This document shows, in pieces, positions 10,425-21,765 of a stretch of DNA of 64,000 nt. The notes beneath the pieces are model-generated. The model was not told where the DNA came from. It saw only the letters and a program-made list of their open reading frames with translations, and searched no databases. Source of the DNA: Paragorgia papillata (taxonomy: Eukaryota; Cnidaria; Anthozoa; Scleralcyonacea; Coralliidae); assembly GCA_035771165.1 (NCBI GenBank), contig JAWNZC010000179.1, forward strand, positions 1,578,501 to 1,642,500, read 5' to 3'. The stretch's first letter is position 1, and each line of letters begins with the position of its first letter. The translations under genes and the position numbers were made by a program.

Positions 10425-10735
10425 GGGGGCCGCTGCTTTCCTGCCGGGGCCCGCTACTTTCAGGGGCCCGCTGCTTTCGGGGGCCCGCTACTTTCAGGGG
10501 CCCGCTGCTTTTGGGGGCCCGCTACCTTTGGAGGGCCGCCACTTTCAGGGGCCCGCTACTTTCAGGGGCCCGCTACTTTCAGGGGCCCGCTACTTTCAGG
10601 GGCCCGCTACTTTCAGGGGCCCGCTACTTTCAGGGGCCCGCTACTTTCAGGGGCCCGCTGCTTTCGGGGGCCCGCTACTTTCAGGGGCCCGCTACTTTTG
10701 GGGGCCCGCTACCTTTGGAGGGCCGCCACTTTCGG
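10425..10735 (+). repeat. 17-bp GC-rich tandem repeat (GGGGCCCGCTACTTTCA)
   Basis: About eighteen units. Because 17 is not a multiple of 3, each frame reads the same 17-residue peptide repeat; this explains the long Gly/Pro/Leu frames, which are not genes. Related G-rich pieces occur at 11755-11850. Confidence 0.95.
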
Positions 10736-10743
10736 ATGGTTGA

Positions 10744-11437
10744 AATCACTGATCTCAATAAAACTGGATGGGGCATGAGGCCGGATTTTGCGTGCCAGTT
10801 GTATGATGACGTGACCACTACCTAAGATGGCTGCCATGAAGTTCATAGCTTTCGTAGATTGAAAACAGACAAAAAGAGTTATTTTAAGAAAACTTAAACG
10901 AATGTAATGACACAAGAAGTACTCAATAAGGTTTAAGACGCTAATTTCTTGTATTTGTTTCTGTTACTGAGCTGTAAAACATTTAAATTTCGTTGTTTTT
11001 CTTCAGTGCCGACAATGAAGAAACTTCACGATAATATAAACTGAAAAACAGACTATAAAATCTACGCAGAATTCAATTCCAAGTCTTAAATCAGTGTACC
11101 TTTTATAGTAATCTTAATGCCTTAACAATATCTCGTGTTGTGTACTTGCCATCTTTTGACTGTATTTGTTGTTAAACAGTGAAAACTAAACGAACTGGCA
11201 TCTGTTGTTTGCTTTACGGCTTTTCCGACTCCCCCGGCACAGAGTACTTAATATTCCTACCCCCGGATAATCTGACCGTGGCGACGTCAAGATTGCTTAT
11301 GCCAGTCAACTTTGGGATTGGGAACTAAGGCCGCAATGCGTCGTATGTTCCACTACGTAAGATGGCGGCGACTGGCACGAAATGTTTGACTGCTGGCCAT
11401 AGGGAATGGCCTATCCAGTTTATATAGAGATCAGTGG
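10744..11437. mobile_element. Probable inverted-repeat element (CACTGATCTC ends)
   Basis: AATCACTGATCTCAATAAAA at the left and CCAGTTTATATAGAGATCAG at the right are inverted and match the ends of the better-preserved element at 59112-59437. The interior has no recognisable gene. Confidence 0.45.
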
Positions 11438-11749
11438 TTGAAATACGTTGGGAAGAAATATCAAAAGTCTCCGTTCATCAGTAACTGTTTATTTACTACA
11501 TTAGTCCTATTTTCATGTAACTTTTTCTGACGATGATTCTGTAATTAACAACTACCTACTGAATTGACTTAATTATCAAGCGATGAATTATGGTAACACG
11601 TGCTTTCATGGAACAGAAATGTCGATAATCGAAAAATCGAAAAACATATATTACTAGCTTTAAGTTGATTGTTAAATTTTAATACGAACATTTGGATACA
11701 CAGTTTTTTGTTGGTTAAACATGTATTTGAAACATTCAAAAAATGCGTA

Positions 11750-11860
11750 ACTTTCGAAGGGGCCGCTACTATCGGGGGGGGGGCTACTTTCGGGAAATTT
11801 TAGAAATGTCACAAATTCTACGTTACTTTCGGGGGGGGGCATTACTTTCGGAATTCTACG
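11750..11860 (+). repeat. G-run-rich stretch with ACTTTCGGGG words
   Basis: Three runs of 8-10 G separated by CTACTTTC/TTACTTTC, resembling degraded units of the 10425-10735 array. The runs could form G-quadruplexes. Confidence 0.6.
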
Positions 11861-11869
11861 GTACCCAAT

Positions 11870-12690
11870 TGTTTAAGTTGATAGCTTTAGTACCTGGATC
11901 TTGGTTATTGAAACTACAGAAATTGTGTTTATAGTAAGTGGTAGAGTCTATGCAAACTAGATTTTCTGGTTATAGATAATCTTTCATAATGGCTACCATT
12001 CTTAAAGTGCTATACATATGAACCGAAAATTAAGTTTGTCTTATTTGAATGACAAAGTTCGTTTCCTTGCTTCGTTGTGTTGCTTGATATGTACATTCAA
12101 TATTTTGACGTCACATGTGCATAATGAGTTATCGGAGAAGCTTAGAAGCAGACTAGTTCCTAGTCCTCTTTTCTCTCGAACGTATTTTGCTGACGTCACA
12201 GAATAGGGATCGAGCGAGAGGACTAGCGGAAAATGTTCATCTTTTAATATCTATCATGAATCCTGCTGGAGCTCGGATTCTTTAATCTTTATGAACGAGG
12301 GCACTTAAACAAACTTCTTCTTGACTAGCAGACAGCAAACGAGTAGGTTTCTTTGTTTTACATTACGTTAAAAGGTTGTTACATACGAGGCTTTATAAAG
12401 TAGTGTTCGGCGTAGGAAGTGATTGTCTTGAAACACATTTATACAAATCGAAATATGCTATTTTAACGTTTCGGCAGTAGACCAACCTTGCTATGTGATG
12501 TTATAAAGAATTGTGCAGACCGATGTGAGTGTTATCTGCCTTGGTTTTCCGCCAAACGGCCGTTAGGTGCCTGTATAATTTGGGGCCGGATTTGGGGCCA
12601 AGCAAAACATTTTATTCCAGTCCTCTCACAATTTCGGTCTGCCGCTCGACGTTAAAAAGAGAGGCCTGGGAACCAGGCTGGGTTAGAAGT
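11870..12690. other. Intergenic, nothing recognised
   Basis: AT-rich sequence with no splice-supported exon and no clear repeat ends. A partial CGAAATAT..TTTCGGCAGTA fragment at 12448-12480 resembles the palindromic family at 9835. Confidence 0.5.
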
Positions 12691-12694
12691 ACTA

Positions 12695-12850
12695 CAGTGG
12701 AACCCAGTTAATACGGACACCGAAGGGACAAGAAAAATTGTCCGTATTAACCGATGTCCGTACTAAGCGGGTTTAATAGGGAAATGTGTTCCGTCGGGAC
12801 AAAGACAAGTGTCCATAATAGCTGGGTGTCTGTTAAGACGGGTTCCACTG
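12695..12850. mobile_element. 156-bp mariner/Tigger-like MITE, TA target duplication
   Basis: Ends CAGTGGAACCCAGTTAATAC and GACGGGTTCCACTG, flanked by TA at 12693-12694 and 12851-12852. The CAGTGGAACC end and internal TCCGTATTAA words are typical of pogo/Tigger-type MITEs. Confidence 0.8.
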
Positions 12851-12899
12851 TATTTAGTTCACGATCACCTGATCGGTTTTCTTTGATGTATCGCGGTTG

Positions 12900-13125
12900 T
12901 TTATAATAATTACTCCAAACCACGCATAATCAAGTTAATGCCCCGGGCTAATATATCATTTATGCGTGGTTGGAAAATAAGGGTTAATCAATGGTCACGA
13001 ATGTGATAAAGGATTTATCATCGCGACTGAAGTGTTTTTTAGACAACCTCTGTGGTAAAAACGAACTCGTGCAGTGTCTCAGTTTTCTTAGGCAAAAGTA
13101 GGTTAGTTACCTCAACCTCGGTAAC
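12900..13125 (+). repeat. Duplicated segment, copy 1
   Basis: Begins with an inverted pair, CCACGCATAA...TTATGCGTGG, and recurs at 13655-13870 with few differences. Both copies are followed by the same TTCTCCGAGGGAATGTAAAC block (13330-13650 and 13865-14215), giving a ~750-bp tandem duplication broken in copy 1 by a MITE. Confidence 0.75.
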
Positions 13126-13130
13126 TTTTA

Positions 13131-13296
13131 TAGAGCGTTTTCACTCACGTGATTTGTGGCCCCATTGGGGTGGTGAAACAATACGAAATATTTGAATAAG
13201 AAAGAGCTAATTCCCATGCCGTACACCAATATGGCCGCCATTTCATTGTTTTGGTACACCAATATGGCCGCCGTGACGTCAGATGAAAACGCTCTA
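13131..13296 (+). mobile_element. GAGCGTTTTCA MITE, TA target duplication
   Basis: Ends TAGAGCGTTTTCACTCACGT and GATGAAAACGCTCTA with TA on each side. Near-identical to 15067-15232. It lies in copy 1 but not copy 2 of the surrounding duplication. Confidence 0.8.
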
Positions 13297-13329
13297 TAAG
13301 TAATACCATGATCGTCTTGGATTCTTTTG

Positions 13330-13650
13330 TTCTCCGAGGGAATGTAAACTCGTATTTCCCTCATCGCTCATGCAAGAGGGAAATTTATCCTTGGTCTTCT
13401 AATTTTCTTCTAAGTTTCCCGCTTGCATATATTTTCCCTCATCAACATGCACGGGAAAATTAGATGCAACTTCTCTGATCAACCGTGTAAATTTCCTGTC
13501 GGTACGATTCTCAAAGTTTTCCTCGGCGATCATAATATTACAAACTAATAACATGACTTGTGGGAAATTAGCGATTAAATTTCCCCTTTGCCTTTCACAA
13601 ACCTTCCCTCGGCGGCGGGGAAATTTAATCGCTAATTCCCTCAGGTCATG
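13330..13650. repeat. Palindrome-rich block, first copy
   Basis: TTTCCCTCAT and ATGAGGGAAA words occur in both orientations, along with ATAACATGACTTGTGGGAAA and its inverse, suggesting the interior of a large inverted-repeat element. Confidence 0.6.
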
Positions 13651-13654
13651 TTAT

Positions 13655-14250
13655 TACTTATAATAATTACTCTAAACCACGCATAAATCAAGTTAATGCC
13701 CCGGGCTAATATATCATTTATGCGTGGTTGGAAAGATAAGCGTTAATCAATGGTCACGAATGTTGTAAAGGATTTATCATCGCGACTGAAGTGTTTTTTA
13801 GACAACCTCTGTGGTAACGAACTCGTGCAGTATCTCAGTTTTCTTAGGCAAAAGTAGGTTAGTTTTCTCCGAGGGAATGTAAACCTCGTATTTCCCTCAT
13901 TGCTCATGCAAGAGGGAAATTTTTCCTTTGTCTTCTAATTTTCCCGTGCATGTTGATGAGGGACAAAGAAATCCTTTGTCTTCTTCTAAATTTCCCGCTT
14001 GCATATATTTTCCCTCATCAACATGCACGGGAAAATTAGATGGAACTTAAATTAAGCATGTAAATTTCCTGTCGGTACGATTCTCAGTTTTCCTCGGCGA
14101 TCATAATATTACAAACTAATAACATGACTTTTTGGGAAATTAGCGATTAAATTTCTTCTTTCACAAACCTTCCCTCGGCTGCCGGAAATTTAATCGTCCT
14201 AAAAGTCCTTGGCCATTCGGGCCTCGCAGTTACCTCGGATTCGGTAACTA
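13655..14250 (+). repeat. Duplicated segment, copy 2
   Basis: Repeats 12900-13125 and 13330-13590 without the MITE, with extra internal duplication near 13960-14035. Ends GGTAACTAACCT, the inverse of AGGTTAGTTACC at 13099-13110. Confidence 0.7.
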
Positions 14251-14589
14251 ACCTATATACATATTTGCTATTATCAAATGTAGTTGCTTGAAAATTCTAC
14301 ATGTTTGGTGTTGTGGGAGGAACACATCCACTCGCTTCCTTCGAATTAATTTGCTTTGATAATAACAAAGTTATATATAACGTTCTCCGATAACTCAATT
14401 ATGCACATGTGACGTTAAAATGTTTAATTTAGATATCAAACAAATTGAAATATCTCGACAACGAAGCAAGGAAACGAAAAACTGCAAAAGACATTACTTT
14501 GTCATTTTAAAAGTTTTTTTCAAATAACTAAAGGCAGACTCAATTTTATTCTGATGAGGGATTCCGTCAGTATTTTGTCAGAGTATCTG

Positions 14590-15003
14590 CAGTGGCGTAG
14601 CCAGGGTCTTGAGTCTGGGGGGGGCAAGAACCTCGGTCTCCTAGGGGGGTCTGGGGGCATGCCCCCCGTAAAATTTTGGATTTCTAGGGTCTCTGAAACA
14701 CTGTTTCCTGCATTTTGAGGCAAGTATTTAAGAGTAATCTGAAAGCCATAAATTACATAATTTTGTTGAAATCAAACCAGGACGTAGAATAAGACGTCAG
14801 AATATCTTTAGATTTATTTATAAACAAGTCGTATAGTATTGTAATTTAAGTATAGCATATGCATGCCTGTAATATTACTAGTCTACTCACTTGGCCTTAT
14901 GTACCCCCCTATACAAGTTTCTCAACGGATTTAAACTTTTCACGAGAACGGTCTTGTAGACCAGGGGGGCGACCGCCCCCCCCCCCTCTTGGCTACGCCA
15001 CTG
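14590..15003. mobile_element. hAT-like non-autonomous element, 8-bp target duplication
   Basis: Ends CAGTGGCGTAGCCAGG and CTTGGCTACGCCACTG are inverted, and AGTATCTG flanks both sides (14582-14589 and 15004-15011). CAGTG-type ends with an 8-bp duplication define the hAT superfamily. The 414-bp interior has no transposase. Confidence 0.9.
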
Positions 15004-15066
15004 AGTATCTGGTCGTTTTCAATTGTTCAAACTTAATATATTCAATATTATATGATAGGCAGAGTA

Positions 15067-15232
15067 TAGAGCGTTTTCACTCACGTGATCGGTGGCCCCA
15101 TTGGGGTGGTGAAACAATACGAAATATTTGAATAAGAAAGAGCTAATTCCCATACCGTACACCAATATGGCCGCCATTTCATTGTTTTGGTACACCAATA
15201 TGGCCGCCGTGACGTCAGATGAAAACGCTCTA
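15067..15232 (+). mobile_element. GAGCGTTTTCA MITE, second intact copy
   Basis: Almost identical to 13131-13296, including the two ACCAATATGGCCGCC boxes and GTGACGTCAG. Confidence 0.8.
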
Positions 15233-15396
15233 TTGTATATATATATACCAGAGATATATTGTCCAAAATGAAATGCAAATTAATGACGAATCACGAATGA
15301 AAGATTCCCTGGCATGTATTTGTCTATTTGATTAATTTTGAATTTATTTTGAAATGGATCTGATCTCCTTGTATTAAATATTCTAATGGCGTACGA

Positions 15397-16422
15397 CAAC
15401 CTCGTACCCAGGGCATTTTGCGCCTCCACGTTGGGAGGTGGTGAAAGGCCTCGGCTGGTCGGTTCTATAATCTGATTGGCCGGTTTAAAGTGGCACTAAC
15501 CCCAAAAAAATTTTCTCGGGACTCAAATAGCCCTTGTTGAGTATATTAGCACCAACATATCTTTTCTGTTATTTAACACTTGCCGCTTCAAACTTGCAAA
15601 ATTTCGCATCTGTTTGTCCCATGGCGGAGCAGTGAGGGGAATGGGTATAGGATGCGTATGACGTAATACCAGGAATTCGTCTTCAAAAATCTATGAAGTT
15701 TAGTACACTGGAACTATAATAAAATAATTAAAATGAAAAATATCGCCAAACTGGCTATAAACGTAACGTGGGTACGTTCTTTCCTATTTACTTTACAGTA
15801 AAAAAAATATAGAATTTCTGGTATTACGTCACAAACCCTTCTCGACGCAGTCTCCCAAGTGCTCCGTCGTGTCCGTCATTATCGCCACTTCAATCGATTC
15901 TTAAATCAAGAGGATTTTACCAATTTAGTTCATTTATATTGCATTCTTCATCATTTGGATTGGCGATGTTTATTCGTGCAAAAAACTTTTTGGGGTTAGT
16001 GGCACTTTAAGAACTCGATTAATTCAGATAGAGTATAATTTATTTATGAAAATTTGAATTGCGATAGATCCACTCTGCAAAGTTTACCCAAAGAATGGAA
16101 CGATAGCGTTGATCAAAGTCAAGAGCAATATTAGATATATGTTTGTTCATGACATTTACATATATCCTGGATAATCGTGGGAGTATCATGATGAATAATG
16201 CTAGCCAGTTGCTTTTATGACAAAGGGTTCACATGAGTGATTCGGCAGAGCGTTAAATATTTCTCATTTATTATTCATGTATACGTATTATACAAAAATA
16301 AAGACCGCATAAATTTTCTTGCCATAACACCCCAATGGGTGTCACGTGACCAGCTGATGCCAAGCACCGTTTTCGCCGACCTCTCAACGTGGAGCCAAAA
16401 TGCCCTGGGTACGAGGTTGGGC
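15397..16422. mobile_element. Large inverted-repeat element with CCTCGTACCCAGGG ends
   Basis: CCTCGTACCCAGGGCATTTT at about 15403 is matched in reverse by AAAATGCCCTGGGTACGAGG at about 16400. The interior contains a second, nested element (15489-16006). One end of the same family stands alone at 52083; a related pair bounds 61273-62147. Confidence 0.7.
15489..16006. mobile_element. TTAA-flanked MITE (AGTGGCACTAACCCC ends)
   Basis: AGTGGCACTAACCCCAAAAA and its inverse at the right end, with TTAA at 15485-15488 and 16007-16010. TTAA duplication suggests a piggyBac- or Kolobok-type transposase in trans. Confidence 0.8.
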
Positions 16423-17980
16423 GTTACGAAGCAAGTTGATGGTGGGGGAGGGGTGTGTGTTATTATAAAAATGGACTTTTCTGTTGCAAAAATAGGGTAA
16501 CGTTGGAACACCGGGCATGTATCCTCTTTGCCTCCCCCGGTTCGATGCTCATTCCCCTGAAATATTTTCGTATTATATCTTTCTGAGTTTTTCCCTAATT
16601 TCCCCAGTCTCCCCCGCGCTCACCCGCTGACAAAAAGCAGGAGACTATGGACTCGAGATTTTCCCGCCCAAAATATTCTCGGCAAGAGTCGCCAGCACTT
16701 CGCCAGTTGTCGGGAACTAAGGAGGGACTGGGTACGGGCAGAGAACGAACAAGATGGCGGCCTCCATCGTGGACATACTTTATGCAAATATTAAATGCAA
16801 ATATAAACGCACAAAAATATATTCAGAAATGTTTTTTTGCGTCGTATTATTGCTCATCTGTAGCAAAACGCCGACCGCTTGGTTTGGAAATGTGTGCAAA
16901 AGCTTGACGGAAATGTAATTAACCAACATCCAGAAAGGAACCGTGAAATATGCAGGTCCGTGGTTTGGAGACGGGAGAGAAACCAATAAACCGAAAAGTG
17001 GAGAAGCTATATTAGTGGACTATGGAAGTTTTAGGTAAGATATAGTGTTGTTTTTATTAGTATTCAGTGATTTAATATTTATTACAATAATTTGAGGATT
17101 TAATATACGGTAAGGTGCCTTAGGTGGCTTTCCGCTTAAATTCACCGTTTGTTCGCAACTTATACAGATACTGTGTGTATCATTGTGTGTTTATACTGTT
17201 TATATATATATATATATGTACTATTTACAGAGTGAGTGGCCATTCTGTATTGGGGTATACAGAACGCTACCAGCGTACCTTACTCAAGATAGTTGAATGC
17301 GAAGTGTCTGTAAGGCCACACCAATTTTATTTTGTGTTTTGCGGGCAGAAATGCTCTTTTTTCAGGATCGGAGGAGGGAAAAAAAAAAATAATAAAATTG
17401 TATTGATGATTCAGGAATGTTCAAATTTATCCCAAGAAATCTATATATCACAAGAAAGGATTTATAAAGCAACATAGTACAATGTATTGATATAATAGAT
17501 TAGCCATTGCCTAACTGATTCAGATCAATAAGACACAAGAGTTAGCAAGACAAATTTTGCAGTGTTTACAGGATCTGTGAATGTACTAACAGAGAACCAC
17601 GCACAATCTGGTAGGCCTGCCATCACGGCACATCCAAGATATTTACATAAAGAGCGAGCTGCAGCTTGAAAGCACATGTGAGAGCGTCTTGCAGATCAGC
17701 CATGTTTTGCACATGCCCATAATTCCATATTAGAGGACTGGAGCCTAAAGTTTTGCCTAAAGTCTGCCGGGTTCCGGTTCATGAATATTGCTCAAAACAC
17801 GATCCAAACAATATTATTAAAACCAAAAGTGCAAAACCTCAGAAATTCAGCGTGTTTTGACAAGTCATTTCAGCCATAAAAAGTGAGCTTCAGCAAGAAC
17901 AAAACCATTGATTTTTATTATTTTGGATTCTTGACTTATTTATTCTTTTATTTTAAAAATAAAAGGATAAATTTTCAATT
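16423..17980. other. Intergenic, nothing recognised
   Basis: Several open frames of 60-117 codons, none with splice context or a family motif. One A-run and a short TA run (17200) are present. Confidence 0.4.
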
Positions 17981-18056
17981 TTATTTTTATTCTGTTTTCC
18001 GGATTTTTAGCATCGGCAGTACCGTAAAACACAAAATAAAATTGGTGTGGCTTAAA

Positions 18057-18160
18057 TGTGATACAGAACTGATATCAGTGTCTGTAAATGTGATACGGAA
18101 CTGATGTTTTATTAAACAGTTCTGTATCACATTTACAGACACTAATATCAGTACTGTAAT
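18057..18160. repeat. Inverted repeat (AATGTGATACAGAACTG)
   Basis: The left arm, itself present twice (18054 and 18086), is mirrored by CAGTTCTGTATCACATTTAC at about 18118-18137. Followed by TA-rich DNA. Confidence 0.65.
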
Positions 18161-18801
18161 ATATATATATATGTAATATATACAACACGGCTGTGAATGT
18201 TGTATATTACTTAAGATACAAATGCATCTAAAGAACCATATTTACCAACTATTTAAGTGATATACTCTATTTTAGCCGAGAAAATCGAAGCTAAAGTTTA
18301 TGTAAATCAGGACGATGCTGTATCCGATTTACAACCTCTGTTACGGTATTGATTTATTTTGTGTTTTCTTCATGAATTATTAATGAGTATTTTAAATATA
18401 TATATATACAGTATATATATATATATATATTAATCCATAACCTTTCCAGAACAACTTAAACTTTGTAACTTTTGTCTAAGTTTCGGGGCAGTGCACCTTT
18501 ATTAAGAGAGTCAATAGGTCATTCCAGAAAATATCCATACTCCCCCCATGGAGGAAATAGCAAATGAGTCCTCCCCTCCCTACAATGATTTAACTCATTC
18601 CTGTCCGAGGACTTCCCCAGAGGTTGAATCAAATCATCTGGTGTTAGCCAGAATAAAAGACCGAATTGGACAGGAAAGAGTTAGAGGGATAGTTTATAAC
18701 TCATTCCTGATTCTTGTCTGAGGGCTTCCCCAGAGGTGAATAAAATCATCTGGCATTAGCCAGAATAAAATACCAAATGAAATATAGTAAGGTTAGATAT
18801 A

Positions 18802-18902
18802 CAGTGAAACCTGAGTTTTACTTACCCCAGTTGCCACGTAAAAGTGTTCGTATATGACAGGTGGTCGTAAAACATTGGGGTCGCAAAACCCAGGTTTCAC
18901 TG
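18802..18902. mobile_element. 101-bp mariner-like MITE, TA target duplication
   Basis: Ends CAGTGAAACCTG and CAGGTTTCACTG, TA at 18800-18801 and 18903-18904. Inserted in the palindromic repeat. Confidence 0.85.
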
Positions 18903-19035
18903 TACTGCCAAAACAGAGAACGTAGGAGTCTAACGTTTTGAGTGAAGGCCCTTCGTTTCTCTCGAGCGAAGGCCCCCCTTCGCTCGAAATGTTAGACTCT
19001 TACGTTCTCTGTTTCGGCCGTATATCTAACCTTAC

Positions 19036-19344
19036 CAGGGACGTAGCCAGGATTTTGAAAGGGAGGAGCTGAAATCAATATAAATTTTTATGGGGGTCTG
19101 GGGGCATGCTCCCCTAGGAAATTTTGAAATTGAGAGTCGCTGAAATGCCATTTCCTGGCTTTTGGAGGAAGATTTTACAGACTCAAAACACGCAAATGTC
19201 ACATATAGATACTCAAAATGCATACACTCAGTAGATTGAATACACTGTTTACAGTTTATTTCCTGACACAATTGATATTGCATCAGTTTTGTAGTTACAT
19301 GTCTGTCGTTTTATATCAAAAGGGGGGGGGGGGAGTTGTGGCTG
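19036..19344. mobile_element. hAT-like element, 8-bp target duplication
   Basis: Starts CAGGGACGTAGCCAGG and shares the GGGTCTGGGGGCATGC core of 14590-15003. AACCTTAC flanks both sides (19028-19035 and 19345-19352). Its right end (GGCTG) is diverged, but the perfect duplication fixes the boundaries. Confidence 0.8.
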
Positions 19345-19579
19345 AACCTTACTATATTTCGATTGTTGTTTCAACACGGCGTACGCAGCATGCTACATTT
19401 ATAAAATACCAAAGACTGATTTGGACAGGAAAGATCGAGTTAGGTAAATAAAATCTGTAGTTAATTTTACCCCCTCCCCCTTCAGATGGCACAAATTTCT
19501 TTCGTGGGGGTAGCATGGATCTTTTCTGGAATGACCCAATGTAAGATTTTTTTTAAGCCTCATATAACAACTGAAGACG

Positions 19580-19735
19580 ATTTTATTCAGCACAGGGAGA
19601 GGTCCAGGCCTCCAAGTGTTAAAACCTATCTCTTTAACATGTTGAAGCCTGACGACGAGTCTTTAAGGTTTATTCTGGCAGGTCAGACAATTTTATTCAG
19701 CACAGGGAGAGGTCCAGGCCTCAAAGTGTTAAAAG
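19580..19735 (+). repeat. Duplicated TTTTATTCAGCACAGGGAGA block
   Basis: The segment TTATTCAGCACAGGGAGAGG through CAAGTGTTAAAA occurs at 19581 and 19689. A reverse-oriented relative lies at 32940-33050 (GGCCTGGACCTCTC...). Confidence 0.6.
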
Positions 19736-20019
19736 GGGTGTCAGTTAATAGGGGTTTGATTGTATTAACAAATAGTACTGTAGATTGCTTATTGCGATGC
19801 CCTGATGAGTCATGGGTTAGTAGTTCTTTATATTCTGACTGAGTTTAGTGTGGTGAATCATTAGGCATATGGCACTGCTCTTTAGGGCAAGGGCTGGTTC
19901 TGCCTGTGATAATTTGTTCCTGTAGAATTACTACTGGCACTGCATCGCCCTTTAAGACTTGTCTGGTTCTGCCTGTCCTGTGTGTGTATGTGTGTGTGTT
20001 CATTTGTTAGTTTGTGTAT

Positions 20020-20335
20020 TGTTCGTTCGTTCGTTCGTTCGTTCGTTCGTTCGTTCGTTCGTTCGTTCGTTCGTTCGTTCGTTCGTTCGTTCGTTCGTTC
20101 GTTCGTTCGTTTGTGTGTTCATTTGTTAGTTTGTTTATTGTTCGTTCGTTCGTTCGTTCGTTCGTTCGTTCGTTCGTTCGTTTGTGTGTTCATTAACTCA
20201 TTTGTTAGTTTGTTTATTGTTTGTTCGTTCGTTCGTTTGTGTGTTCATTAACTCATTTGTTAGTTTGTTTATTGTTAGTTTGTTCGTTCGTTCGTTCGTT
20301 CGTTCGTTCGTTCGTTCGTTCGTTCGTTTGTTTGT
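20020..20335 (+). repeat. GTTC tetranucleotide microsatellite
   Basis: Three blocks of GTTC/GTTT separated by GTGTGTTCATTTGTTAG spacers. It creates spurious Phe-Val-Arg-Ser frames. Confidence 0.95.
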
Positions 20336-20633
20336 GCGGATTCATTAGGCATGGCACTGACCTTTAAAGTGTAAAGTATAAAAGGGTTAACCTATTATGA
20401 CGTGCTTTAATACTGCACTTGCGCGAGTCATTGCCGCCGGTGCTTACTGTATTTCACAAGTGTGAATCAGGCTCAAGGTGGTGTTATACACCAGGCAATT
20501 TTGCCACGCAACGGCTGAATCTACAGTATTGCATTGCAGTTTCGCGGTAAAGGATGTTGCACCAGGCAATTTTTCGTGCAACTTGTTACACTTTAACAAA
20601 TAAATTCCCAACGCAGCCAGGTGAAGAATCAGA

Positions 20634-21500
20634 CATAATTTAACGCTACTCTGGCTTAAGGTGGCTCCCTATAGTTTCAATAAATACGCGCTATTTCATA
20701 CGCTCATTGTCTAATGTTATTCACAAGTTTAAAAATTTGTTAGATAAATACTAAGTAGACCTTACTATAGCAGAACTATCGCAGATATAAAATTTCTGTC
20801 AAAAAGTTCAATTATTTGCTGTTACCATGGTAATAATGACGTTGGAACTTTGGTATATTTTCAAATATTGCATAATTGAAGCGGCATGTCTTCAGTTTGC
20901 TTCGGTGAAATTTTTTAAAAATTGCTGAGATGATAGATACTGTTGTGGAGAATATCCTTGCACAAAATCAGAGAGGGTTGTATGGACAGATTTTTCGCTA
21001 TAAAAATTATCGATTTAAAAAAGTTCTGTCTTATGAAAATTTTATATACTTTAGAACTTTTTATAAACTACTTATTTACAAAATTTTAGCAAAATTCACC
21101 GAAGAAAACGTCTACAAGTCTAACATATATATCGACGCGGTCATAGAATTTCGAATCGACAAGATCGCTATTTACGCATGCGTAGCGAAACGATTTCTAG
21201 TCACCAGTCCCCTATTGAAATTACCGTAGGGAGCCACCTTAAAAATGTTTTGAACGTAGCTTAAAAAGTTACTATTCATGACCCAACGTTTGAGCACTCC
21301 GAGTGGTCCGGTTGGGCGCCGAAGCCACGAGAAATTTCTAAGGGAGTCCGGGGGTATGCTCCCCCGGGAAATTTCTGAATCTTGTGTCTTCATCAGGGGT
21401 GAAGGACACTAGATCGGAGTGTCGAAACGTTGGGTCATGAACAGTAGCTTTTTAAGCTACGTTCAAAAAACTTTTAAGCCAGAGTAGCGTTAAACTATGT
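20634..21500. mobile_element. Inverted-repeat element, ~90-bp arms, split by a TTAA element
   Basis: The left arm (TTTAACGCTACTCTGGC, then after the insertion AATGTTTTGAACGTAGC... GACCCAACGTTTGAG) mirrors the right arm (about 21412-21500). The insertion at 20660-21238 sits inside the left arm. Confidence 0.75.
20660..21238. mobile_element. TTAA-flanked MITE, GGTGGCTCCCTA family
   Basis: TTAA at 20656-20659 and 21239-21242. Ends GGTGGCTCCCTATAGTTTCA and, inverted, GGTGGCTCCCTACGGTAATT. An inverted second copy of the whole element lies at 42889-43476. Confidence 0.85.
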
Positions 21501-21765
21501 TTGTTACACATTGCTTGTTAGCTTAGCCATTTTGTATATCAGATTTGTCAGTTTTGATTCTCTTATCACACAAATCATTGCATGACAAATTGCACGATGA
21601 GTTGAAATTTAGATTAATTAAAAGATTAGCCGTCAAACACAGTCATACATTACGCGACGTACCACGTATAGCTTTCAAAAAGTAGTATAAGTGTACGATA
21701 CTGGAACGTATAAGATCATACAGTAGTGTTTAGAGCCGTGGCATTTCATTTAGCAAGCTTGTAGT

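Larger units (their letters stand above)
18775..19400 (+). repeat. Palindromic GCTCGAAA/CGTTAG repeat with two insertions
   Basis: Host copy of the family at 9835 and 60630. It is interrupted by a mariner-like MITE (18802-18902) and an hAT-like element (19036-19344). Taking both out restores AAATATAGTAAGGTTAGATA, then CTGCCAAAACAGAGAACG, and on to AACCTTACTATATTTCGA. Confidence 0.75.
18507..19540. repeat. Outer inverted pair around a nest of elements
   Basis: GTCATTCCAGAAAATATCCA near 18510 and TGGATCTTTTCTGGAATGAC near 19514 are inverted. Between them lie duplicated AACTCATTCCTG...CTTCCCCAGAGG blocks and the nested elements listed separately. Confidence 0.55.

Noticed and set aside
10388..10825. 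145-codon Gly/Pro/Arg/Phe repeat protein
   Set aside because: All three frames read the same peptide because the DNA unit is 17 bp; no sign of coding selection.
11007..11018. Terminal exon of the AKNA-like gene (TGC CGA CAA TGA after TTTTTCTTCAG)
   Set aside because: Good acceptor and correct phase, but it lies within a probable transposon and encodes only three residues; kept only as an alternative to 8233-8244.
16647..17477. Frames of 86 and 117 codons as small genes
   Set aside because: No recognisable motif, no splice or codon support, and low-complexity ends.
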